From assembly GCA_003216035.1 (NCBI GenBank), contig QCJM01000003.1:62001-126000 (forward strand): 64,000 bases of DNA. Reading direction: 5' to 3'. This stretch comes from Prochlorococcus sp. AG-409-B13 (GTDB lineage Bacteria; Cyanobacteriota; Cyanobacteriia; PCC-6307; Cyanobiaceae). Each line of letters opens with the position of its first letter. Within the stretch, counting starts at the first letter, position 1. This document shows, piece by piece, positions 10,188-18,468 of the stretch. Made by a program: the position numbers and the translations under genes. The notes under the pieces are model-generated. The model made no database searches and was not told the origin of the DNA. It saw only the letters and a list, made by a program, of their open reading frames with translations.

Positions 10188-10787
10188 TTATTTTAGTTGA
10201 GTAGTAAAGGGAGTTTTCCAACGAGACCTGGTCTCTTTATTGAAAGGGGGAAGCCAAGTTTGAATAAGCTCTTGCTCAAGTCGCCTTCGAATCTTGGTGT
10301 CTGAGGGGACATCTGTCCAGAAGCGAATACTAAGCAGACTTTTTAATCCAACCTTTGAAAGAGCTTCTGAGTAAGAAGCTAAATAAGATTTACAGTCATG
10401 TTCTCCTTTCCACCTTTGATCAGCAGCAATTGTTTCTCCGACGTAAAGAAGTAAGGGCTTGTCAATAGAAGTTGGCCGGTCCATAACTAAATAAATTGCG
10501 GGACCGTTGTGTGGAGATTTAGGCCATCTCCAGAAATTAAGAGGTAATGGGGTTAGCTTTAAGGGATCAAAGGAATTGAATTGAGTAGATTCAGAATCGA
10601 TAAAAAGAGAACCTTGTAATGGAATATTGGCAAGCCCTTCGTAAATTTTTGATTGATGGTTATATACCCTTTCTTGCCATTCTTCTAAGAGGCCTCTCCT
10701 AAGTTTTATGCCTTCAGTTGGCGCGGTGCTACATGCAATAGTTTCGTTTATCAACAAGTCACCTTGTCTGATTGGCTTTTCTATCAT
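10188..10787 (-). CDS. GIY-YIG-like domain protein
   Basis: A 199-residue protein whose central and C-terminal part fits a GIY-YIG nuclease fold: the AIYLVMD strand stands in for GIY, LLYVGET for YIG, followed by a basic segment (AADQRWKGEHDC) and a C-terminal EQELIQTWLPPFNKETR where the Glu and Asn correspond to the metal-binding Glu and the trailing Asn. The first 90 residues are a separate N-terminal region without recognised motifs. Nuclease function is inferred from fold similarity only; it may instead be a binding domain. The family appears in cyanobacteria as an uncharacterised protein. The gene precedes pepA on the same strand. Confidence 0.7.
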   Translation of the reverse strand: MIEKPIRQGDLLINETIACSTAPTEGIKLRRGLLEEWQERVYNHQSKIYEGLANIPLQGSLFIDSESTQFNSFDPLKLTPLPLNFWRWPKSPHNGPAIYLVMDRPTSIDKPLLLYVGETIAADQRWKGEHDCKSYLASYSEALSKVGLKSLLSIRFWTDVPSDTKIRRRLEQELIQTWLPPFNKETRSRWKTPFTTQLK

Positions 10788-11696
10788 TTTTATATCTTGG
10801 AGTTAGTTTTGGCTCAGTTCTTTTTGATTCAAGAGAGTTCGATGCTTGAGACGAAAAACATACTATACCTTTAAGGCCAATAACTCTTCTAATGTGGCTT
10901 TCTGCGTTGCACCTTGTGTTGATAATGCATTTAGAGCTCTCTTTGAAGCTGTATAGGCTTACGAGAGAATATGAATTCTATTCATCTAAGAATATTTTGC
11001 GATAGATGTAACTCCAAATAGCCTTTATGCATTCTTCTTAATTATTATTAAGAGCTGGCCCCCGAATATAGATTTGATTCTAAAGATCTTATTCCCATTG
11101 GTCTGGCATAATCTTTCCCATAATATAAGGAAAAGCTTTTTGCCTCCTATTTGTTGCTCGGAATCTGTTGTAAGGAATCAATATTTGTAGGCTTAGTTTT
11201 TATGAAATAGTATCTTTTTATTCACTTTATTTTTCTTCGTTTGAAGCCTCATGTCGTTTCTCTTGGAAAGTCTTATGGAGGTTTTGCCTGGATATTCTCG
11301 ATACGGATAGGATCAATTTATTGGTCTTGGCAGCTAAAGAGTTTTTTGCAAAAGTGTCAACCTAATTAATTAGTGCTTAGGGTTATTTGCTGCGGTGGCA
11401 ACCCATTGGTTTTTATTTGCTGGCCATGTTGAGATTGACTGCTGGGATCCCTTTGATAAAGCCTATGTATTAATTTAATGCTGTTTTAGGAGATTTGTCG
11501 TTTCGGTGTGGTTCTCACCCCTTTCTTAATTTGATAGATTCCTGGAGAATTGAAAAACATTCTTTGTAGCATCCTCAAAAATCCAAGTGTTTGAGTTCTT
11601 TTGGCCAGTAAGAGTTGCCTGTTCACAACTTATATTGATTTCTTCTGACCGCTCAGAAGACTTGAGGAAAAAGGACATTAACTAATGGGAGATGGT
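10788..11696. other. gene-free stretch with inverted repeats
   Basis: About 0.9 kb without any convincing ORF on either strand, long for this compact sequence. It separates the minus-strand GIY-YIG gene from the plus-strand DUF1825 gene, so it must carry both promoters. Readable structures include a hairpin TCTTAAT-TATT-ATTAAGA at 11036-11053, a perfect 12-bp palindrome CTAATTAATTAG at 11362-11373, and GGGTT(N15)AACCC at 11380-11404 followed by a T-rich tract (GGTTTTTATTT), which could end a small RNA. I see no tRNA, tmRNA, 6S or SRP RNA signature. The remainder looks like unconstrained AT-rich DNA or a decayed gene. Confidence 0.5.
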
Positions 11697-12011
11697 ATGA
11701 ATTTTTTCGAATCCGAAATCGTTCAGGAAGAGGCCAAAAGGCTATTTAATGATTATCAAGAGCTTATGCAGCTTGGGTCTGACTATGGAAAGTTTGACCG
11801 TGAGGGGAAGAAGATGTTTATAAGCACTATGGAGGGATTGATGGAGCGTTATAGGGTTTTCATGAAACGTTTTGAACTTTCTGAAGATTTTCAAGCAAAG
11901 ATGACTGTCGAGCAATTGAGAACACAACTGGGTCAGTTTGGGATTACGCCTGAGCAGATGTTCGAACAAATGAATATGACCCTTGAGCGTATGAAAGCCC
12001 AACTGGATTAG
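11697..12011 (+). CDS. DUF1825 family protein
   Basis: Small, acidic, helical cyanobacterial protein of unknown function; the sequence MNFFESEIVQEEAKRLF and the ending TPEQMFEQMNMTLERMK are characteristic of DUF1825. The ORF track starts at ATG 11685, four codons earlier; the ATG at 11697 matches the family N-terminus and has a purine stretch (GGGAGATGGT) before it, although AGGA at 11673-11676 could serve the earlier ATG. 104 aa. It sits directly upstream of tyrS (gap 48 bases) and may be co-transcribed with it. Confidence 0.85.
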   Translation: MNFFESEIVQEEAKRLFNDYQELMQLGSDYGKFDREGKKMFISTMEGLMERYRVFMKRFELSEDFQAKMTVEQLRTQLGQFGITPEQMFEQMNMTLERMKAQLD

Positions 12012-12059
12012 TTAGGACAAGCTCCATATACGATTTGCTTAGTTAAAGGATCTTTTCCA

Positions 12060-13310
12060 ATGCCGGAAAAGTTGATTTCACTACCGGCTTGGGTGAATAG
12101 AGGGAAGGCAGACCTTTTCCCGTCTGTGAGAGGTATGAACCCCGATCAAGACCTGAGTGCTCGTCTGCAAGAGGCTTTGAGTAATAAAAGGCCATTGAGG
12201 GTCAAGCTGGGGATTGATCCAACAGGTAGTGACATCCATTTGGGGCACACCATTTTGTTTAGGAAGCTGAGGGCTTTTCAGGATGCAGGCCATACAGCTG
12301 TTTTGATTATTGGTGATTTCACAGCTCGGATAGGAGACCCAACTGGTAAAAGCAATACGCGTGTTCAGCTAACAGCTGAGCAGGTTGAAGCAAATGCAAC
12401 GACTTACTTGGAGCAGTTGGGGCTTGGACAAATGCCAGAGCATTCACTTTTGGATTTCTCAACCCCTGGTCGCTTAGAAGTGCATCGAAATAGCACCTGG
12501 TTGGAGGGGCTTGATCTTAATTATGTAATAGGTCTTTTGAGCAGCGTTACGGTTGGACAGATGCTTGCTAAAGAGGATTTTGGAAATCGCTATACAGCAG
12601 GAATACCAATTTCTTTGCATGAATTCCTTTATCCTCTTCTTCAGGGATTTGACTCTGTTTCTGTAAATGCTGATGTGGAACTAGGTGGTACTGATCAGAA
12701 GTTCAATATTGCGGTAGGAAGAGATCTTCAGCGGCGCCATAATCAACGACCCCAGTTTGGTCTTTTGCTACCAATATTAGTTGGACTTGATGGTGTTCAG
12801 AAGATGAGTAAAAGCCTTGAAAATACTGTTAGTTTAAATGATGATCCTCTTTCTATGTATTCAAAATTAGAAAAGGTCCCTGATGCGCTTGTTAGAGATT
12901 ATCTGACTTTGTTAACGGATTTAGATTATGAAAGTTTGAATGTTAATCCTCGGGAGCTTCAGAAGGAAATGGCACTTGCTGTGACGGCAAGTCGATATGG
13001 GTGGGATGCTGCTAAATCTGCACAGGCAGATGCTGCAAGATTGACTTCGGGATCTGGGGATGTAATGGATGCGGATGTTCCTGAAGTCTCTTTGGCAGGT
13101 TTGAGATTTCCTGTTAAGGCTTTTTATTTGCTTAGTGCGGTTGGCTTGTGTGTAAGTAGTAGTGAGGCTAGAAGGCGAATTCAAGGAGGAGGAGTTCGAT
13201 TAGAGGGCCAAAAAATCACTGATCCCAATCAAGAATTTTTGGATAGCAGAGACCTTATTGGGAAGGTCTTACAGTTAGGCAAGAAGACCTTTAGGCGTCT
13301 TGGTAGTTGA
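12060..13310 (+). CDS. tyrS: tyrosyl-tRNA synthetase
   Basis: Class Ic aminoacyl-tRNA synthetase that charges tRNA-Tyr. The HIGH-like motif appears as HLGHT in the stretch [13 protein letters not shown], with [14 protein letters not shown] after it; the KMSKS motif is exact ([12 protein letters not shown]). The C-terminal S4-like RNA-binding domain ([19 protein letters not shown]) is present. 416 aa. The overall pattern (HLGHT, DPTGKS) fits the TyrZ-like subgroup rather than the E. coli TyrS type. No T-box is expected in cyanobacteria and none is seen. pyrF follows after 21 bases. Confidence 0.96.
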   Translation: MPEKLISLPAWVNRGKADLFPSVRGMNPDQDLSARLQEALSNKRPLRVKLGIDPTGSDIHLGHTILFRKLRAFQDAGHTAVLIIGDFTARIGDPTGKSNTRVQLTAEQVEANATTYLEQLGLGQMPEHSLLDFSTPGRLEVHRNSTWLEGLDLNYVIGLLSSVTVGQMLAKEDFGNRYTAGIPISLHEFLYPLLQGFDSVSVNADVELGGTDQKFNIAVGRDLQRRHNQRPQFGLLLPILVGLDGVQKMSKSLENTVSLNDDPLSMYSKLEKVPDALVRDYLTLLTDLDYESLNVNPRELQKEMALAVTASRYGWDAAKSAQADAARLTSGSGDVMDADVPEVSLAGLRFPVKAFYLLSAVGLCVSSSEARRRIQGGGVRLEGQKITDPNQEFLDSRDLIGKVLQLGKKTFRRLGS

Positions 13311-13331
13311 ATTAAAGAAATTACTTTTCCT

Positions 13332-14057
13332 ATGCCTAAAATATTAAATCCTGCTGATAAGATAATAGTTGCCCTCGACGGAATGCAATGGTCAGAGATA
13401 ACATTAATGCTTGCTAAGTTGCCTGAGCTGCGTTGGGTAAAAGTTGGGTTGGAATTATTTGTAAGTGAAGGACCAGAGGTTTTGCTTGCATTGCGAAATC
13501 AAGGCTTGAAAGTTTTTCTAGATCTTAAATTTCACGATATTCCAATTACTATGTCAGGCGCTTGCAAGAAGGCCGCTAAAACTGGGGTTGAGTTGATTAC
13601 AGTGCATGCATGCTCAGGAGTGAAAGCACTTTCAGAGGCACAAGCTTCTGCGCTTGAGGGTGCTGCTGAATCTGGTTTGCCTGCTCCAACACTTCTTGCT
13701 GTAACTGTGCTTACAAGTTGGGATCAAAAAAGACTTTCAGAAGAGCTTTTGGTTGAGCAGGCTTTGCAATCGAGGGTTGAATGGCTAGCTAGCTTGGCAG
13801 TTAAGTCTGGGTTGGGCGGATGTGTATGCTCTCCATTGGAAGTAAAATCTTTGCGTAGAATCTACCCTGAACCATTTGAGTTAATTACACCTGGTATTCG
13901 TATTGATAGGTTTAATTTAGATGATCAGTCAAGGGTGATGAGTCCTTGCGCTGCAATTAAAGCAGGGGCTTCACGTATAGTTATTGGAAGGCCAATTACT
14001 AGAGATCCTGAGCCGGAAAAGGTATTTAAACGTTTATGTAGAGATATAATTTGCTAG
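13332..14057 (+). CDS. pyrF: orotidine 5'-phosphate decarboxylase
   Basis: Last step of UMP synthesis. The catalytic tetrad motif is visible in [13 protein letters not shown] (Asp-Lys-Asp), with the conserved LITVHACSG strand, the ITPGIR motif and phosphate-binding [11 protein letters not shown] near the C-terminus. 241 aa, normal for the bacterial short form. It follows tyrS after 21 bases and probably shares its transcript, and is convergent with plsY (6 bases between stops). Confidence 0.96.
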   Translation: MPKILNPADKIIVALDGMQWSEITLMLAKLPELRWVKVGLELFVSEGPEVLLALRNQGLKVFLDLKFHDIPITMSGACKKAAKTGVELITVHACSGVKALSEAQASALEGAAESGLPAPTLLAVTVLTSWDQKRLSEELLVEQALQSRVEWLASLAVKSGLGGCVCSPLEVKSLRRIYPEPFELITPGIRIDRFNLDDQSRVMSPCAAIKAGASRIVIGRPITRDPEPEKVFKRLCRDIIC

Positions 14058-14063
14058 CTTTAG

Positions 14064-14669
14064 TTATTTGCTGGGCTTAGTAATCCTTGGTTCGCTGCCT
14101 TTTAATAAGCGTTTTAAATTACTTCTGTGTCTCCATAGAACCATCGCTGAGGTGATCAGACTTATAGAGAAATATGCCAGGTTAAAATTGCCACTCTGAA
14201 AAGAAATAAACATAAGAAATGGGAGGCTAAGCGCTGCAAAAATGCTTGATAAAGAGACTATTTTGCTAAGTGTCAAAACTGTCAAAAAAATGCCTAGACA
14301 AGCCATCCCAACTGGCCAGGAAAGTCCTAGAAACACTCCAAGGCCAGTGGCGACAGCTTTGCCTCCTTTCCATCGAAGCCATATTGGCCATATGTGACCA
14401 ATTAGTGTTGCAATACCTGTGACAACTTGTAATTCACTGCTTAGGGAAAAGCCTTTTGCAATTAGAACTGCTGCTAAACCTTTGGCTACGTCGACAAGAA
14501 AAACTGTTAGTGCCGGCCATTTGCCTACATGTCTAAGAACATTTGTTGCCCCAGTTGATCCTGAGCCGATTTGCCTTAAGTCAATTTGAGCAATCCATTT
14601 GCCAGCCAAATATCCACTTGGCAGTGATCCAAGTAGATACCCAATTCCAAGAATGAAAAGATTGAACAT
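14064..14669 (-). CDS. plsY: acyl-phosphate:glycerol-3-phosphate acyltransferase
   Basis: Polytopic inner-membrane enzyme that acylates glycerol-3-phosphate to start phospholipid synthesis. Signature motifs [16 protein letters not shown] and [13 protein letters not shown] are intact, and there are about five hydrophobic segments. 201 aa matches the family. The gene is last in a minus-strand series that also carries an MlaE-type lipid-transport permease, DUF3119 and DUF3086, suggesting a membrane-lipid function for the group, although the link is only by position. Confidence 0.94.
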   Translation of the reverse strand: MFNLFILGIGYLLGSLPSGYLAGKWIAQIDLRQIGSGSTGATNVLRHVGKWPALTVFLVDVAKGLAAVLIAKGFSLSSELQVVTGIATLIGHIWPIWLRWKGGKAVATGLGVFLGLSWPVGMACLGIFLTVLTLSKIVSLSSIFAALSLPFLMFISFQSGNFNLAYFSISLITSAMVLWRHRSNLKRLLKGSEPRITKPSK

Positions 14670-14682
14670 TAGAAAAGAGACT

Positions 14683-15699
14683 TTAGAGAAATTCTTCTTC
14701 TGGGTAGATTTCTTCTGGCCCTGCAGCGAATGCTAGCCATAAAGGGAATTGAAGCACTGGAATTTCAATACTGAATTCTGCTGCATCTATAAGGATGAGT
14801 GGAACTTCACCTCGCTCTTCTAGTCGGTCGGCGCGTTCTACAACTCCATCCCCTCGTTCGAATAGAACAATGCCACTGTTGGGTCCAAAATCTTCTCGAG
14901 CAAGTCCCAAGGCATCTTGTAAGCCTCTCCTCCATTCCCCAAGGCGTTCTGGTTGACTAGCTAAAACCAGGGTTTGGAACCTGTCTCCATAAAGTTCTCC
15001 AAGAATTGAAATTAGGGCCGCAGAAACAAGTATGTTTTTTGTTCTACTCCCAAGGCTGGGTTGAGCCCCTCTTCCACCCATGCTGAAGAACCAATCTTCA
15101 AGAAGTTCAATTTCCTTAGGTCCTAGGCTTCGCCTTAATTTCCATGGAGCTGCGTAAAAATCTGGTTGACCTAAGAATTGCTCTAAGCATTCACGGATTA
15201 GATTTTCATCAGGTTTGAAAGTGTCTGAGATGGCTGGAACAATTTGTGCTTGTGCTGTTTCTGCTTGCTTTTGCTTTTTATCAAGAGGGGAAGGATTGAC
15301 CAGGACTGGTTGCTTTACAAGTTCAAGTTGTTCAGATGCTTGAGCTAGATCTTGAAGCGCTCCAGTTAGATACTCCTGAAAACCTTTTACTCGTCTAGCT
15401 ATTGCATCTGATTGACCTGCAAAGGAGTTTTTTTGCTCTTCAAGAAGCTGGACTTTACGCTTATTTAGCTCTTCTAATTCTTTCTCTAATTTATCTCTAC
15501 GAATATGAAGCTCTTTTAAGGCGATGTTGAGAATTGGATCTAAGGAAGAACTTGACAAGGCTTTTTTCAAAACCTCTTTTGATGAAATGTTTGAATTGGT
15601 TTGGCCTGCTTGAATTAGAGTACCTTCTCTAGAAGATTGCTCTTGTGAAGCTTCTTGAGCTTTGGTTTCTTTTGAAAGAGGGAGTTCGGCTTCAGGCAT
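14683..15699 (-). CDS. DUF3086 family protein with coiled coil
   Basis: A 338-residue cyanobacterial protein of unknown function. The N-terminal 60 residues are low complexity (Glu, Ser, Gln-rich), followed by a strong coiled-coil region at about residues 62-125 ([22 protein letters not shown]) and a globular C-terminal domain of about 160 residues ([20 protein letters not shown] to the acidic C-terminus [10 protein letters not shown]). No membrane segment or signal peptide. It lies 13 bases upstream of plsY and 28 bases downstream of the DUF3119 gene, so the group is probably one operon. Confidence 0.85.
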   Translation of the reverse strand: MPEAELPLSKETKAQEASQEQSSREGTLIQAGQTNSNISSKEVLKKALSSSSLDPILNIALKELHIRRDKLEKELEELNKRKVQLLEEQKNSFAGQSDAIARRVKGFQEYLTGALQDLAQASEQLELVKQPVLVNPSPLDKKQKQAETAQAQIVPAISDTFKPDENLIRECLEQFLGQPDFYAAPWKLRRSLGPKEIELLEDWFFSMGGRGAQPSLGSRTKNILVSAALISILGELYGDRFQTLVLASQPERLGEWRRGLQDALGLAREDFGPNSGIVLFERGDGVVERADRLEERGEVPLILIDAAEFSIEIPVLQFPLWLAFAAGPEEIYPEEEFL

Positions 15700-15727
15700 T
15701 AAACATAAGGTGGCTAGTTTGAATCTT

Positions 15728-16159
15728 TTAGGAGAGAGGTTTTATTTTCTCTTGGGGTACTTCAAGTTGGCCTACCCTTAGCCTTAATTGCTCTTTAAGC
15801 ATTTCCGGATCAAATAAAATTGGTAGTAAGTGTGGGCTTGCTTCCTCCCTGAAATAAAGAATTCCAGGGAGTCCTGGTAAAAAAATTCGCCAAGCGAGCC
15901 AACTTTTGAATGGGAAACGGCGAATTTCTTTGTCTAATTGGGAAACAACAAGATCTTGGGAGGTAAATTCCAAACGAAGAGTGAAAGCTTGAAGAAGAAG
16001 AAATAATCCAAAACTAATTATTACTATGGATGGCCATGGATAGATAGGGAGTGGAAGCAATGCAATCCCAAAGGCTGTGATCAGTAAAGGCAAACGAGGA
16101 GCAGGCTTGAGGGTGATGCTCTCGGAATTTTTGAATTGTGGAGAAGAATTTGGGGACAT
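15728..16159 (-). CDS. DUF3119 family membrane protein
   Basis: A 143-residue protein with two closely spaced hydrophobic segments near the N-terminus (LPLLITAFGIALLPLPIYPW and VIISFGLFLLLQAFTL) followed by a soluble domain with PH-like beta-strand character (LEFTSQDLVVSQLDKEIRRFPFKSW). The family is cyanobacterial and uncharacterised. Start ATG overlaps the stop of the MlaE-like permease gene (TGATG), so the two are translationally coupled, which supports a role linked to that transporter. Confidence 0.85.
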   Translation of the reverse strand: MSPNSSPQFKNSESITLKPAPRLPLLITAFGIALLPLPIYPWPSIVIISFGLFLLLQAFTLRLEFTSQDLVVSQLDKEIRRFPFKSWLAWRIFLPGLPGILYFREEASPHLLPILFDPEMLKEQLRLRVGQLEVPQEKIKPLS

Positions 16160-16905
16160 CAGCCGAAAAGAACTTGAGTTAGTAAAACGTCCATCAAGGA
16201 AACTGTTACTAGTGTCATAACTACAGCTCCTGTAGTACTAGTACCTACTTCTTTGGGTCCGCCACGAGTTGTAAGTCCCCAGCCACATGCGAGGACTGCA
16301 ATCAAAAGTCCAAAAACCAATGCTTTGACGAGCATGAACGGCAAGTCACTAAGTATTAACCATTCACGAACAGAATCCCAGAAAACCCCAGGAGGTATTT
16401 GATATAAAGCAGTGCTACTAATTTGGCCGCTCCAGAGAGCCACACTAAAAAATAGTAGGCATTGCACTGGAGCCATTACAACCATGGCTATTAATCTTGG
16501 AACAACTAGGTATTCAACTGGGTCCGTTTGAAGCATTGTGATGGCATCGATTTGCTCGGTAACTTTCATTGTCCCTAGTTGAGCAGCATATGCAGTGGCA
16601 ACTTTGCCTGTCAGCAGCGTTGCTGTCAGTAAAGGTGCTATCTCTCTTGCCATTCCTATTGCTAATAGGCCACCTACCTGAGACCCCACCCCTTGTCTGC
16701 TTAGTTCCGCGGCAACCTGAATATTGAAGACTGTTCCTGCTGCTACTCCAGTTATTAGAACAATTAGGAAGCTACCTGGGCCCGCTTCCATAAGTTGATC
16801 TGAAAGGTCTAGAGAATTTATTCGCCCTCTTGCAGTGGCGGCTACAGCTTGGCCGCCTATTAACAGGCTGCTGCCAAGACGTTTTAGCCATCGAGGAGTG
16901 TTCAT
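16159..16905 (-). CDS. MlaE/YrbE-type ABC transporter permease
   Basis: Permease subunit of an Mla/TGD-type lipid transporter; plant TGD1 is the plastid relative. The family hallmark is visible: TGKVATAYAAQLGTMKVTEQIDAITMLQTDPVEYLVVPR. About five to six membrane segments over 248 aa. In this family the permease works with an MCE substrate-binding protein and an ATPase; neither is adjacent here, as is common in cyanobacteria where the subunits are scattered. The gene overlaps the upstream MFS gene by four bases (ATGA) and the downstream DUF3119 gene by one. Probably moves phospholipid or another lipid between envelope or thylakoid membranes. Confidence 0.92.
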   Translation of the reverse strand: MNTPRWLKRLGSSLLIGGQAVAATARGRINSLDLSDQLMEAGPGSFLIVLITGVAAGTVFNIQVAAELSRQGVGSQVGGLLAIGMAREIAPLLTATLLTGKVATAYAAQLGTMKVTEQIDAITMLQTDPVEYLVVPRLIAMVVMAPVQCLLFFSVALWSGQISSTALYQIPPGVFWDSVREWLILSDLPFMLVKALVFGLLIAVLACGWGLTTRGGPKEVGTSTTGAVVMTLVTVSLMDVLLTQVLFG

Positions 16906-18302
16906 GAATTTGCGTTAAGTAGGTGTGTATCTTTCTTTGGCCAACGTCGCATTACAAGTAGTCCAATTGCTACAAGTACAGCAGGTATTAAACCCATACA
17001 TATTCGAATGGTTATTTGTGCCGTAGTTGGTTGATTTAGGCAGCTGAATGAAGGATTGCATTGATTAATTGACTTGTAACCTGCAAAAGAAAGAAGGAGA
17101 CCTAAAAGTTGAACGCTGAGACCAATACCGATCTTCTGAATAAAAACCATCCAGGCGGTGTAAATGCCAGCTGGTTTTTCTGGATCTGCATCTATTGCAT
17201 CTGGTAATAGAGACCAAGGGATTAGGTAGGCGGTTGATGCTCCAAAGCCTACGATCAGAATAATTGTTATGAGCAAGAGAAACTTTATCCCTTCTAGACT
17301 TTCAAGAGACAATAGACTGTTGATTTCTAACCCTGGGGTTAGTGGTGGAAGAATCATTGCAATTAAGCAAGCTATAACCCAGATCCCTCCTCCTAGGTAA
17401 AGTGCTGAAATTCTCCCATATTTATTTGAGTATAGACTCCATACTTGTAAGCCAATTAATGCACTTAGTTGAAAAGGTATAGGTATCCACTTCGAGAAAG
17501 TTACTGGTACTAGCATCACTTGTTCAAGGTAAATAAGTGAGACTGTTTGCATTAATTGTAGTCCACACCAAAGTAGTAAATACAGAGTAATTACTTTGAG
17601 AAAACGTTGGTTTTGAAGAACTCTTTTTACTTGGAGTTGAAAAGGCTCCGCAGATCCAGTGGGCTTTCTTGCTCTCTTTGCAAAGGGGGCTAGACCCCAG
17701 CAAGAGATCAATGTTGCGATTGTCGCGATACTGCCTGTAACTTTCCCCATGCTGATGAACCCACTTTCGCCTGAGGAGAGAAGCTTTGCTGCAACAACAA
17801 GACCGGTAAATCCCGCCAAAATTGAGCCGGTAAATCTTGCAGCATTAAGACGTGTTCGTATAGCTGTGTCTTCAGTAAGTTCGGTAGATAGGGCTGCGTA
17901 TGGAAGGTTTACGGCTGTGTAGGCAGTCATAAGAATGATTGCCATGAAAATGTAATAAATGGTCTTCTGGGTTATCCCCCCTGGTGGAACCCACCACATG
18001 CCTGCAAGTGCTATCCCTAAAGGCAGAGAGGCGAAGACCATCCATGGGAGCCTGGGCCCCCATCTGGTTTGAGTATGGTCACTCATCCAGCCGATTAGGG
18101 GGTCGTTTAATGCATCCCAAACCTTTATGACCATCAGTAAGGAGCCTGCGATGAATGCTGGCAATCCTGCTGTCCCTGTAAAGAAGGGGAAAAGGTAAAA
18201 GCCTAGTTGCGTAGCGGCTAGGCCGGTCCCGGCATCTCCAAGGCCAAAGGAGGCCATCAGCCGACGGCGACTTCCCCCTTTTACTGGTTTGTATTTCGTC
18301 AA
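16902..18302 (-). CDS. MFS transporter, GPH (sugar:cation symporter-like)
   Basis: A 466-residue polytopic protein with 12 predicted membrane segments. The N-terminal arrangement (FGLGDAGTGLAATQLGFYLFPFF), the KVWDALNDPLIGWMSDHTQTRWGPRLPW motif after the second segment, and the charge pattern match the glycoside-pentoside-hexuronide symporter family. The substrate cannot be told. The track's start is TTG at 18302; an internal ATG at 18257 (MASFGLGDAG) would remove 15 basic residues and is a real alternative. The gene overlaps the mlaE-like gene by four bases. Confidence 0.88.
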   Translation of the reverse strand: MTKYKPVKGGSRRRLMASFGLGDAGTGLAATQLGFYLFPFFTGTAGLPAFIAGSLLMVIKVWDALNDPLIGWMSDHTQTRWGPRLPWMVFASLPLGIALAGMWWVPPGGITQKTIYYIFMAIILMTAYTAVNLPYAALSTELTEDTAIRTRLNAARFTGSILAGFTGLVVAAKLLSSGESGFISMGKVTGSIATIATLISCWGLAPFAKRARKPTGSAEPFQLQVKRVLQNQRFLKVITLYLLLWCGLQLMQTVSLIYLEQVMLVPVTFSKWIPIPFQLSALIGLQVWSLYSNKYGRISALYLGGGIWVIACLIAMILPPLTPGLEINSLLSLESLEGIKFLLLITIILIVGFGASTAYLIPWSLLPDAIDADPEKPAGIYTAWMVFIQKIGIGLSVQLLGLLLSFAGYKSINQCNPSFSCLNQPTTAQITIRICMGLIPAVLVAIGLLVMRRWPKKDTHLLNANS

Positions 18303-18389
18303 TCTTTTTCGATTGGGAGATGCAAGGTCATAATGAAGTGGTACCCATCAAACGGTCCACCCTATCCGGGATGGTTCTTGTGTACTACT

Positions 18390-18460
<71 letters not shown>

Positions 18461-18468
18461 TAATTGAT

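Noticed and set aside
11380-11414. possible tmRNA, 6S or SRP RNA in the 10788-11696 gap
   Set aside because: No tRNA-like ends, no tag ORF, no SRP apical loop and no 6S bulge were found; only a hairpin with a T-rich tail.
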